Assembly: GCA_021613535.1 (NCBI GenBank)
Contig: CP075493.1
Location: 1,302,001-1,366,000 of the forward strand
DNA length: 64,000 nucleotides
Direction: 5' to 3'
Origin: Adineta vaga
Lineage: Eukaryota > Rotifera
Shown: in pieces, positions 51,486 to 63,764 of the stretch
How positions within the stretch are numbered: position 1 is the first letter of the stretch
Layout of the letters: each line of letters begins with the position of its first letter
The notes under the pieces: model-generated
Databases searched by the model: none
What the model was told of the DNA's origin: nothing
The model's input: only the letters and a program-made list of their open reading frames with translations
Program-made: the position numbers and the translations under genes

Positions 51486-54400
51486 ATGTTCTCTTTAAAT
51501 AAAAAAATGTTTCTGGCGATATCATCTCAAAGATTATTTTCTCGTTCATCCATTCTTTCGGTATATAAACATAGAATATCTTCAATATCTAGTCATTCAA
51601 ATAATAAACGTCATCGAAGTTCATCACATTCTCATCGAGTGAATTCAAATAGACCAAATAATCAAACGGATACATTACGTCGACTCTTTCAACCGATTGA
51701 TATTAAACCAATGGTTGCAACAGAAAAACTCAATTCATCAACATCGAAAGATTTCGATGCAAATATTGGACAAGAGTTAACTGGTGGAAAAACACTTGAT
51801 CGAAGTAATGACCAATGAAAAAACGAAATAGCATATCAAAGAAAAATCTATTCTTTTTTTTCTTCATTTAGATGCACTTCTTCGTATTATCACAGATTTT
51901 TATCGTCGTGATGAAATCAAAAAATTAGCTTCTGATCAAGGTCTTGATATTCGATTATTTCAAGATGCTTATGTTAGTTTTAGAAAATTTTGTATTCAAT
52001 CAACAGTTTTACCTGTAGATTTACATATTGTTTTAAGTGATATCATTTCTGGATCTGGTACGATTTATTTCTTTAAATTTTCTTCAACGAATTACAATTT
52101 GCTTTTTCTTTCCCAAAGGTCATGCAACGGATATTTTTCCGTATTTTTTACGACATGCACGAGAAATGTTTCCACATTTAACATGTATGGATGATTTAAA
52201 GAAGATAAGTGATCTTCGAGATCCAGCCAATTGGTATCCAGATGCACGAGCTATTCAAAGAAAAGTTATTTTTCATGCTGGTCCAACAAATAGTGGAAAA
52301 GTAGAAAACAATTCACAAATCAACTATATACCTATTTTTTCGAAATTCCTTAGACTTATCATGCACTTCAACGTTATATGAATAGTGAAAGTGGAGTTTA
52401 TTGTGGGCCATTAAAACTATTAGCATCAGAAGTTTTCTATAAAACAAATGCAGCAGTAAAGATATTGACGAATATCTGCATTGAAAAATCTGCTTTTTTT
52501 CTTCAAAATAGGGTACGAAGTGTGATTTAGTGACAGGTGAAGAACGACGGTATGCTGATCCAGAAGGAAAACCAGCTAATCATGTTGCATGTACAGTGGA
52601 AATGACGAATTTAACGACACTTTGTAAGGAATATTTAAGAATGATATCAAATATATAAACTCAATTTTTTTGTATAAATAGATGATGTGGCAGTCATTGA
52701 TGAAATTCAAATGATGCGTGATCCACAACGCGGGTGGGCATGGACACGAGCATTACTTGGTACGTTGACTTTTTTTTGCTTCTTCAAACTGATTCATCGA
52801 ATTGTTCGTTTAGGTATTCAAGCTAAAGAAATACATCTTTGTGGCGAAAGTTCAACAATTAGACTTATTCAAGAATTAATGATAACAACGGGTGATGAAG
52901 TGGAAATTCGAGAATATAAACGATTAACAAAATTAAATTATCAAGAACGAGCATTAGGTAACAAATATATAAATTGATTCTCAGCGATCGAATTCATGAA
53001 TGTATAGATTCATAATATAATATTCGTGGCAGAAGACGATAGAAAGAGAACTATCTAGCTTAACTTACGCTTTGTAGTAATTATTTAGAAACATTTGATA
53101 ATGTCAAACCTGGTGATTGTTTCGTCTGCTTCAGTAAAAATGATATCTTTCATATAACACGTGAATTGGAAAGGCGTGGACATGAAGTTGCCGTTATTTA
53201 TGGTTCATTACCACCAGGTAAATGATCAATTTCATTCTAGATTCTCAATAAAAAATCAATTGTTTCTTTAGGTACAAAGTTGTTACAAGCTCAACGATTC
53301 AATGATCCAAATGATTCATGTAAAATAATGGTGGCAACTGATGCGATCGGAATGGGTTTAAATTTGTATGTTGATTCTTTTCTTGTTTTGTTTTTTTCAA
53401 ATATAATTGATCTATTTGAATCATTTTAGGAGTATAAAACGTATTATATTCTATAGTCTTATGAAACCACAATTGAATGAACAAGGAGAAAAAGAAAAAG
53501 ATACAGTGACAACTTCACAAGCTCTACAAATTGCTGGTCGAGCAGGAAGGTTAGAAAATTTCGTTCAAATTAACATACTTACTGAATGGTATTTCTTTCT
53601 AGATTTGCAAGTGCTTTTCCTGATGGTGAAGTAACGACATTTCGACGTGATGATCTACTTTTATTAAAAGATATTGTTAGTCGACAAGTGGAAACAATCA
53701 AAGTACTAATTTTCATTGAATAAATCACTCTACTATCTCATTTAGCGTGCTGGCCTTCATCCAACTGCTGAACAAATTGAAATGTTTGCGTATCATTTAC
53801 CTAAACATTCACTTTCAAGTTTAATTGTATGTTTTAATCTTAATCAAAGATTCCAATTTCTGAATTGGTTTATTTAGGATATTTTTGTACTTCTATCGCA
53901 ACTAGATGATAGTGTATTTTTTATGTGTAATGTTGAGGATGTGAAATTTCTCGCTGATATTATTGAACATGTTCCATTACCACTCCGTGCTCGTTATACA
54001 TTTTCATGTGCTCCAATTAATAAGAAAATGCCGTTTGTTTGTACAATATTTTTGAAGGTAAGATTTCACTATTCATTTTTGTTTTCAATGAAAAGATTTC
54101 GAATGATTTTTAGTATGCTCGTCAATTTAGTCGAAGTGAACCGACAACATTTGACTGGTTAGCAAAACAAATCAATTGGCCATTTGAAATTCCTAATACA
54201 ATTATGGATTTAGTTCATTTAGAAGAAGTTTTTGATTGTTTAGATCTGTATTTGTGGTTAAGGTAAATAAGGGATATGAAGAACGATTATATTCATATAC
54301 ATTTAATTCTGTTTAGTTTTCGTTTTGCTGATATGTTTCCAGATAAAGAATTAGTTCGAGGAATTCAAGCAGAACTTGATCAAATTATACATGCTGGTGT

Positions 54401-54908
54401 ACAGAATATTGTAAAACTTATTCATCGAACAAATCGTATTGAAGATGCGAAAGATATTGCTGTAACAACAGAGAAAACAGTAGAAGTTGTTGCAGCAATA
54501 AATGAAGAAACCAAAGTCATCGATGGAGCGAAATCTAATGCACCACAAATACGATCAATCATTGGATTAGAAGAAGAGCTCGATGTTGATACAACAAACA
54601 GAACACCTGTTCAGGAAACTAAAACTGAAAAGCAAGCACAATCATTGACGATGAGTACACGTAAAGTTTTACATTCATATTTAAATGCATTAAAAACTCA
54701 AGCAGAAACGCGTGGACATGAATTTAATGAAACAGAAGATCTGATTAAACAATTAATATCAAAAGGTTTACTTAGTCAACGTTCTGTAGATAAACTTGAA
54801 AAACAACTAGCAACATTTAATGATAATGATAAAACGAGTAGTAAAAATCGAGAAACAACAAAAACATTTACAGGTCATGGCACATATAAGAAAGGCAAAA
54901 GAAAATAG
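51486..54908 (+). CDS. SUPV3L1: Mitochondrial RNA helicase SUV3
   Basis: Fifteen exons: 51486-51804, 51872-52057, 52119-52300, 52354-52455, 52512-52623, 52682-52759, 52814-52957, 53089-53217, 53272-53365, 53430-53549, 53603-53702, 53746-53826, 53878-54057, 54114-54262, 54317-54908, giving 855 residues with consistent phases. SUV3 unwinds RNA for degradation by PNPase in the mitochondrial degradosome. The N-terminus is basic and Ser/Arg-rich, as expected of a mitochondrial presequence. Helicase motifs: GPTNSGKT (I), VIDEIQMM (II), SSTIRLIQ region, FVCFSKNDI (IV), [13 protein letters not shown] (V), QIAGRAGRF (VI). The C-terminal SUV3 domain follows ([16 protein letters not shown]), then a Lys-rich tail. 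Human SUPV3L1 has 786 residues. Confidence 0.96.
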
Positions 54909-55496
54909 TTTTTTTTGTTTTGTTATAATGTTTTGTTTTTTTCTGATAATAAATCAAACTCATTGTAATTGACTTGTATTGGATTTATAAATGATTGAAG
55001 AAGTTTGTTGAACAAACACAATGTAGCAAATGGCATATAATGAATTGATTTGAATGTTGATCTAGGTGATATATGCAAAGGTATCATTGCAGATCTATTT
55101 CTGAATTTATTAAAATAATATAACATGAAGGAAGATCTTAGTAGAAAATGAAACTTTTCTCGTTTTTTTCCTTGAGACAATTCGTATTGTTTTCAGTGGA
55201 ATTAGTGAGATATGTCATGATTTATTAACATAAGAATGAATCTACTTCCAATGATAACTTAATCACGTTCAAAAATATTTGCATTTAGACAAAGGAATTA
55301 TTAAAAAAAACCTTATACATAGAATGAATTAGATACTATAACTATCGCAATTATTCGTGCAGCAAATCATATTGTTCAAAATCATTATCTTTTGAACTTC
55401 GATTGATGATCTCCAAGAAAAAGAAGGTACTTGTCATTTCGAATTTGAACTTTTAGAATTTACTTGATCCCCATATTGAAAGAACGGTTATTCCCT

Positions 55497-55586
55497 TTTC
55501 TGAAAGAAAGGGTTATACGCTTCTTAAATAGGGTCGTTAAAATGCTTAAAGTTTGTTTGTTTGTCCAAGCCAATCAGGTCAAAGCA
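55497..55586. repeat. Second copy of the 27.0-kb inverted-repeat element
   Basis: CTTTTCTGAAAGAAAGGGTTATA and AAAGTTTGTTTG...TCCAAGCCAATCAG match 27000-27066 in reverse complement over about 85 bp with small indels. Confidence 0.6.
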
Positions 55587-55979
55587 GCGTATAAATCGAT
55601 GAAAACTTACCCGATCATCGGACAACGATTCGTCATATGTAATCGAGATCGAGGAATATGAATCTTGGGTTCCTTTCCCAAAAATATTTTTCTATGAACC
55701 ATAATTAATTGATTGTTATTTCTTATTTGTCTAATCCAGTCAGATTGCAGCAATATAAAAATTCATGAAAATTTACTAATAATCATCTTCATATGATTTA
55801 CCCAAAAGTAATCGAAGCCGAGGATTTCAAATCTGATGTTAGCTTTTCATAATTCTAATCAATTATTATAATTATTTCGAAATTGAAAATAACCTGTTAT
55901 TAAGCATAAAAGAAAAAATTCTGACTGTGAATTCTTTAATAAAGCTACTGAGTTCATTGAAGAAATGTTTTTTCAGTAG

Positions 55980-56470
55980 AAGTTGAGGGTGTGAGTCTGC
56001 AAGGGAGAAAAAGCGGATCCTGGACACCCAAATCCTATCAAACTTTCGGGCCCTCGTGGCTCCCCATAAATCCTGGCATCTCAAAAAAGCTGACTCTCGT
56101 GAATCCTGAAAGATACTCATGGGTTATCATTGGTCATCATGAACTGTGTGATCGCAGGAACTATGAGGATCCAGGATCCGCCTTTTCCCCTTGTGTGGAT
56201 CTATGTATGTGCGTACTCTGTCAAGGAACACTTACATTCACACCTTATTCCTTCCACAGAAAGGAGCGTCATATGGAAAAAAGTTTCTGTGCGCTTTTGT
56301 GCCAGTGTCAAAGGTCAAAAAACCATTTTCTTCAAGACTGTCTTAAACATCGGAAACCGAGAGTAGATTAAGAGTAGGATGATAGATAGGTGGGGTCAAT
56401 GTGAAGGATCAAGGGTTAAAAGTTAAAGGCTGCACAAGATCAAAATATTGCTCTACCCTTTAGTACGAGC
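55980..56470. other. GC-rich island, probable transposon fragment
   Basis: About 490 bp with clearly higher GC than its flanks (GGATCCTGGACACCC, TTTCGGGCCCTCGTGGCTCC). Open frames on both strands (126 and 78 codons on the plus strand, 82 on the minus) overlap each other and match no family I know. Composition points to imported or repeat-derived DNA. Confidence 0.35.
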
Positions 56471-57411
56471 TAAGTACGCGCTTTCGATAGATATAATACG
56501 AGATTACAATCAGTCGGTCGTTATTTATTCATAAAATCATTAAAACTTTAGTAATATTGAAATAGAAACTATTGATCATTCTAGAGATGATAATTCAATA
56601 AACGAACACATAGGTAGAATCTAACCCGTAGCAGGTTTGAGAAAAATAAAGTAAAGTAAAATTTGTCTAGTTTGAACACTATTGGAATTAATGAAAAAAC
56701 GTAGGGGAATAAGCAAATCATATAAGAACATCTTAGAGCTACGATGGCATAGACATGCAACAGTCTCAGTTAACTCGGTGAGAGTCAGACTCGAACTTAG
56801 TTTATACTTTCATGTGTTTTCTTTTGCTTTTGAGAATATTTGATACACCAGCAATTGTTCATACAAAAAATTTATCTCGCACATCACGATAAGATGAACC
56901 GGCTTTGTTTTCTTCAATTCAATTAATTTTCTTGTTAAGATCTTTAAGGATAGACGTATTTGAAATAAAAATTGCCTTACGTCGAACTAATAGAATGAAA
57001 TTAGTTTATAAGGGTATGGAGCGTGAGCGTGAAAAGTAGAGACTATCGGTATCTACCCTCAAAGATTTCCTTTTCTGATTGAACTTTTGTTGAATATCAC
57101 ATGCAAAAATATCCTTTCTTAAAACGAACTCTTTTGTAAAACTAAAAAATTACTAATGAAAAATACGTATCTTGAGTGTATATTGACACTGATAATCACA
57201 AACGTCAGACGAAACTCCACTCAATACATACGTTAACGCCATCTTTCTGCATAAAAGAACTATTCGCTTTTGTTGAAATCGTCAGATTTCATTATCTTCT
57301 TCAAAAAACAAAAATACAATACTATCAGTAAAGCGAATTTCTTTTCATAACAAACAAAATATATTCAATAGCTTGTATTCTCAACAAACTTTTGTGGAAT
57401 TTAAAGCGAAT

Positions 57412-60400
57412 ATGTACACATTTTCAACATTACCGATTGAACTCGTCTATCGAATTTTGGATCATCTGTCTGGTTTTACACTATTTTGTTCAATGCAAAA
57501 TGTTTGCCAACGTTTTAATCAAATTCTGAACATTTATCATCGATATGAAGTAAGTTTCCAAAGTGCTTTACCTATTTTATCATCTGCTCAAGCACACATG
57601 AGTCTTGCAATATCGAACTTAATCAGTTTACTCAAAGAAAAAACAAATTTCACAATTCCAAAGCAATTTCCACGAGTCAACCAAACAAAACATTGACTCA
57701 TGCCATTAAAACAACCTTTCTTCTCCCTGTTCTTTACTATCTATGCGCATAGAATATACATCTTATTAAACGTGCACTCATGTGCCGCACAACAATAAAT
57801 CCGCAGCATTAAAACATCTTTCTCCTTTCAACCAAATGTCACTATTGCAACTCTTAAACAATTCCACAACTATCTCTGACACCCACCGAACAAAATAAAC
57901 TGAACTGTTTTATATTCTACCCCGACTCCATACGATCTTTCGCAATCCAAATCTAAAAATAACAATCCAAAACCATTCGAAATCAACAAGTATCACTACC
58001 TTCAGTACAGTACTCACTCCACTCATTCGACGATTCGAACATTAACTCACTAATAATCAGACAAGCACTGATTTCTCTTTTCACTCCATGAAACCAGATC
58101 GAACACTTTCACACACTACAGCCACACCTCTTGTATAATCCTATATCTAATTGAAAAACCTTACTCTAAAGTTCCGATTGCTTTACTCACATTGTCGAAA
58201 GGAATACTCTATACATAGACACTCACCGCACTCGATCTCGGGCACAATCAAATCGGCCATCAAGGGGCACAACATATTGGTGATGCCTTGCGAATAAACA
58301 CAGTAATATTCATTCGCTCTTGTCCTAATTGACACATCTATGCTTTCTCTCCTCTATAGACACTCAACACACTAAATCTCGAGAACAATGGAATCGGCGA
58401 TCAAGGAGCACAACATATTGGTGATGCCTTGCGAATAAACACGGTAATATTCATTCGCTCGTGTCCTGATTGACACATCCATGCTCTCTCTCCTCTATAG
58501 ACACTTAACACACTAAATCTCGAGAACAATGGAATCGGCGATCAAGGAGCACAACATATTTGTGGTGCCTTGCGAATAAACACGGTAATATTTATTCGCT
58601 CTTGTCCTAATTGACACATCGATGCTCTCTCTCCTCTATAGACACTGACCACACTAAGTCTGCGATACAATCAAATCGGCGATCAAGGAGCACAACATAT
58701 TGGTGATGCCTTGCGAATAAACACGGTAATATTTATTCGCTCTTGCCCTAATTGACACATCGATGCTCTCTCTCCTCTATAGACACTGACCACACTAAGT
58801 CTGCGATGCAATCAAATCGGCGATCAAGGAGCACAACATATTGGTGATGCCTTGCGAATAAACACAGTAATATTCATTCGCTCTTGTCCTGATTGACACA
58901 TCCATGCTTTCTCTTCTCTATAGACACTTAACACACTAAATCTCGAGAACAATGGAATCGGCGATCAAGGAGCACAACATATTGGTGATGCCTTGCGAAC
59001 AAACACGGTAGTACTCATTTGCTCTTGACCTAATTGACACATCCATACTCTCTCTGCTATGTAGACACTCACCACACTAAATCTGGAGGACAATGAAATC
59101 GGTGATCAAGGAGCACAACATATTGGTGATGCCTTGCGAACAAATACGGTAATATTTATTCGCTCTTGTCCTAATTGACACATCCATGCTCTCTCTCCTC
59201 TATAGACACTGACCACACTAAATCTGAAGAAAAATGAAATCGGTGATCAAGGAGCACAACATATTGGTGATGCCTTGCGAACAAACACGGTAATATTTAT
59301 TCGCTCTTGTCCTAATTGACACATCCATGCTCTCTCTGCTATGTAGACACTCACCACACTAAATCTCCGATACAATCAAATCGACGATCAAGGAGCACAA
59401 CATATTGGTGGTGCCTTGCGAATAAACACGGTAATATTTATTCGCTCTTGTCCTGATTGACACATCCATGCTCTCTCTCCTCTATAGACACTGACCACAC
59501 TAAATCTCGAGATCAATGGAATCGGCGATCAAGGAGCACAACATATTGGTGGTGCCTTGCGAATAAACACGGTAATATTTATTCGCTCTTGTCCTAATTG
59601 ACACATCCATGCTCTCTCTCCTCTATAGACACTGACCACACTAAATCTGCGATACAATCGAATCGGCCATCAAGGAGCACAACATATTGGTGATGCCTTG
59701 CGAGCAAACACGGTAATACTCATTTGCTCTTGTCCTGATTGACACATCCATACTCTCTCTGCTATGTAGACACTCACCACACTAAATCTGGAGGACAATG
59801 AAATCGGTGATCAAGGAGCACAACATATTGGTGATGCCTTGCGAACAAATACGGTAATATTTATTCGCTCTTGTCCTGATTGACACATCCATGCTGTCTC
59901 TCCTCTATAGACACTCAGCACGCTAGATATCGGGGGTAATCAAATCGGCCATCAAGCAGCACAACGTATTGGTGATGCCTTGCGAATAAACACAGTAATA
60001 TTCATTCGCTCTTGTCCTAATTGACACATCTATGCTTTCTCTCCTCTATAGACACTCAACACACTAAATCTCGAGAACAATGGAATCGGCGATCAAGAAG
60101 CACAACATATTGGTGATGCCTTGCGAATAAACACGGTAATATTTATTCGCTCTTGTCCTGATTGACACATCCATGCTCTCTCTCCTCTATAGACACTCAG
60201 CACGCTGGATATCGGGGGTAATCAAATCGGCCATCAAGGAGCACAACATATTGGTGGTGCCTTGCGAATAAACACGGTAATATTCATTCGCTCTTGTCCT
60301 AATTGACACATCCATGCTCTCTCTCCTCTATAGACACTGACCACACTAAATCTGCGTTACAATCAAATCGGCGATCAAGGAGCACAACATATTGGTGATG

Positions 60401-61272
60401 CCTTGCGAATAAACACAGTAATATTTATTCGCTCTTGTCCTAATTGACACATCGATGCTCTCTCTCCTCTATAGACACTGACCACACTAAATCTGCGATA
60501 CAATCGAATCGGCAATCAAGGCGCACAACATATTGGGGATGCCTTGCGAATAAACACTGTAATATTCATTCGCTCTTGTCCTGATTGACACATCCATACT
60601 CTCTCTGCTATGTAGACACTCACCACACTAATTCTGAAGGACAATGAAATCGGTGATCAAGGAGCACAACATATTGGTGATGCCTTGCGAATAAACACGG
60701 TAATATTCATTCGCTCGTGTCCTGATTGACACATCCATGCTCTCTCTCCTCTATAGACACTTAACACACTAAATCTCGAGAACAATGGAATCGGCGATCA
60801 AGAAGCACAACATATTTGTGGTGCCTTGCGAATAAACACGGTAATATTTATTCGCTCTTGTCCTGATTGACACATCCATGCTCTTTCTCCTCTATAGACA
60901 CTCACCACGCTAGATATCGGGGGTAATCAAATCGGCCATCAAGGAGCACAACATATTGGTGATGCCTTGCGAATAAACACGGTAATATTCATTCGCTCTT
61001 GTCCTGATTGACACATCCATGCTCTCTCTCCTCTATAGACACTCACCACACTAAATCTCCGATACAATCCAATCGGCGATCAAGGAGCACAACATATTGG
61101 TGATGCCTTGCGGACAAACACGGTAATACTCATTTGCTCTTGACCTAATTGACACATCCATACTCTCTCTGCTATGTAGACACTCACCACACTAAATCTC
61201 GAGGACAATCAAATTGGTGCTCAAGAAAGAAAGTATCTCCGAAATACTTTTGGAAATAGGTTAACGTTGTAG
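57412..61272 (+). CDS. F-box protein with 22 tandem LRR exons
   Basis: Exon 1 (57412-57549) encodes an F-box of 46 residues: MYTFSTLPIELVYRILDHLS then FCSMQNVCQRFNQIL. It ends in phase 0 at GTAAGT. After a 669-bp intron, 21 exons of exactly 84 bp begin at 58219 and every 141 bp after that (58360, 58501 ... 61039), and a final exon (61180-61272) ends in TAG. Each 28-residue unit reads TLTTLxLxxNxIGDQGAQHI followed by GDALRINT, the ribonuclease-inhibitor-type LRR. All units are in frame with no stop, giving 664 residues. The F-box should bind Skp1; the horseshoe of LRRs would bind a target for ubiquitination. Variable residues fall at the exposed positions after the LxL strand. I cannot exclude more exons in the large intron. 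Confidence 0.8.
58219..61263 (+). repeat. 141-bp tandem array: 84-bp LRR exon plus 57-bp intron, 22 units
   Basis: Unit starts are exactly 141 bp apart for all 22 units. The intron runs from GTAATATTCATTCGCTCTTG to CTCTCTCCTCTATAG, or, before units 7, 9, 12, 18 and 22, ends CTCTCTGCTATGTAG. Both donor and acceptor are kept in every unit. Introns are as well conserved as exons. Confidence 0.97.
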
Positions 61273-62752
61273 TTGGGATTCGAGGAACATTGTTTTTTAG
61301 TTCTCTTTTCTGGAGAATTGTTTTAGAGGAAACCGATGTGGTGAGGAATGAATACACAGTGTGCTTCGAAGTCGTATTGATCGTACAATAACGTGTTTTG
61401 TTTTATGCTCTTGATTTCCGGCCGTGAGAGATGTGTCTATGATCTAAGTTGTTGATTTGTGTGTGTCCGAGATAGCGAAATCCCATGTTTGAAATGCACT
61501 ATAATTTATTAGTTGAAGTTTGATGGGTATCATATGATATTTTGTGAAAGTGTCTACTCTTAATATAATGTCTTTTGAAAATTTTTCAATAGTGGAAAGG
61601 TTATAAAGAAGAAGGACGACCGTTGATCCGTCTTATGAGCCTTTTAATGGGTCCGCTGCACTTATTCCCATCGCTGATCTATTAGGAACGACTGGGAAAT
61701 TATTTCTTAAACATTCTGTTGTGCGTGAAAACGTAGCAAAATATTCTTTCGAACTTTATTTTGAATATTTCTCATAATAGAGAGTTGGGGTTGACGGCAA
61801 TATAAAGTGGATGACGAGTTTGACAACTTTATTTAGTTGCTTCTTTGATTTGACGTTTGATGTCTAATGATAGAAAAATGTTTTGTATTCGTACATCTTT
61901 CAAGATAAAAAAGAAAGTTTTAGAGAAAGGAGTGTATCTCAGTCTCAACAAACTAATGTTTAGAAACACAAGTTTGGATATACATCGCATCTGGATGCAA
62001 CTTCCGATATATGCGAGCTTCAACGAAAGACGGCGAAATGAATTTGTAAACACAAAGAGTGTTTCATGTTTACATAGTGACCCGTACTTATATTCCCTTC
62101 CTATTCATTATCATTCTGAGAATTACAAGAGTATGATTAATTCGCGAGTGGTAAAGTCGTTCTGTCTTGAGTTTACACATATTTCTTTTTGAATATATTC
62201 ATCATCGGTGTCGATGAAACCGAGTATACTAGATCTATCGAAATTTTTCATGCTATGCATTCAAATAATTACACATGATAATGAACATTTAGTTGTTGAA
62301 TGTACATCCAAAATAGTTTTTTTTTATCTAATATGACGATTTTGTTTATTTGAGAAATCAATGTGAACTGCCTTTCTGAATTCATCGATTGTGATGAACA
62401 TTGTTCTAAAATATACCATCGACGCATGTATCATGACATTTGTTTCATTGAACCAATGGCATATTGATCACTGACTTTTTAACTAGGAATATATTGATGA
62501 AGTATATAATTGTCATATTTACACTGAATGGAAATTTTCTTTCATATAATATTGGTATTTTAACAAAGATGGGATTATATCTGACATGAATTAACAAATA
62601 ATATCTAACATTAGTCGAAAAGAGATAAAAAAATTAAGGATAAACTTTGTTTGGTTTGATTTAATCAATTTTGATTGCAATGCTCTAAATATATTTGTAA
62701 AAAATATCGAATTCATATAATAGTTACCTATAACCTTTGAACAATTTCACAG
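61273..62752. other. 3' flank of the LRR gene, no further gene seen
   Basis: From 61215 to about 61500 the plus strand is G-rich and C-poor. Frames at 61829-62192 on both strands are not protein-like. The rest is AT-rich. Confidence 0.4.
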
Positions 62753-62894
62753 CATCCAAACAACGAGAATTCAAACGAGTGTTGCATCATAACCAAGATA
62801 AAAATGAAGACATTATCAAACGTAATTCGAAAGACGAGCTTGTGAATTTTAAAATAATCGATTGTGAACGGATATTATCCACTGTCATAATTAG
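62753..62894 (+). CDS. Possible isolated exon, unidentified
   Basis: An open segment bounded by TTTCACAG (ends 62752) and GTAAAT (from 62895) encodes about 47 residues, rich in charge (SKQREFKRVLHHNQDKNEDI, DELVNFKIIDCERILST). It looks more like coding sequence than its flanks, but I find no neighbouring exon with matching phase. It may be part of a gene fragment. Confidence 0.25.
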
Positions 62895-63764
62895 GTAAAT
62901 AACTATTGAATCCATACAAAAAATTCAATAAACTCTTTTTCTTTATTTTTTAATACTTGATGTTTCCAGATAAAAACTTTCTCTTCCATCAGAAAACATA
63001 TACATTTTGACCAAAATTATAGAGTATATGATTGTTCGTTCTTTTTTCAATGTTTTAAATTCTAATGAAAACAAATAATAATGTTGATGTCTTGCGTAGA
63101 AGAAGTTTTTCTTTTCTACTTTCATGGCAAAAGAGATAAAAACTTCCATATTTAGACATGCGAAATGAGAACAAAATTAAAAATGAACATTCCGTAAATC
63201 TCATCTATATTTCTACTCATTTTGTTTCTTATTTATAGACAAGCAGTAATTTATTAGAGCAACTCTATTTTCATTTAATTACCATAAGTGTTCTAATCTT
63301 TTTTGATCATTGTCTTTGAAGGTAATATTTGTTTAAAGCATCATATGATATATGCTTCTCATTATCGTCTTTCGATATATCCCTATTATTTTATTCTTCT
63401 ATAGAATAATGTTGTCTATTGATTTATGTAAATCTAGGTTTACAATAGAAAATCTTCTGGAATACTCGACTGTTTTTTTCGAAACCTATTTAATTCTCAT
63501 TTGATCGTATCTTACGTTAATATTACGAGAAACTATGTTTTATTTCAGATTCTCTCAACATTAAAAATCTATTGTGGAACACTTTCATATTATTTTCCTT
63601 CGACACAATTTGAGATCAATTGCCTCTATACTTTCCGAAATATACACAATACATTATGACTTTCTCATATAGCTGAATGGAATATTTACTCGTTGATAAT
63701 TCAATATATTGTAATCAATTGATTTGTTTATTATCGTGTGTTCCATAATTTCGTTATTTATCAG
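62895..63764. other. No gene seen
   Basis: AT-rich. The minus-strand open stretch at 62943-63149 looks like chance. Confidence 0.35.

Larger units (their letters stand above)
54909..57411. other. Intergenic, repeats only
   Basis: No gene is supported. It contains the dispersed repeat at 55497-55586, a GC-richer block at 55980-56470, and a short palindromic repeat at about 57004-57063 (GGGTATGGA...TACCCTCAAAGATTT) like that at 46541. Confidence 0.45.

Noticed and set aside
58219-61263. The regular array looked at first like a CRISPR or satellite repeat
   Set aside because: Units of 141 bp are too long for CRISPR repeat-spacer units, there are no unique spacers, and every unit encodes the same 28-residue LRR between consistent GT and AG sites.
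61829-62192. Overlapping frames on both strands downstream of the LRR gene
   Set aside because: No family, splice site or composition supports coding.
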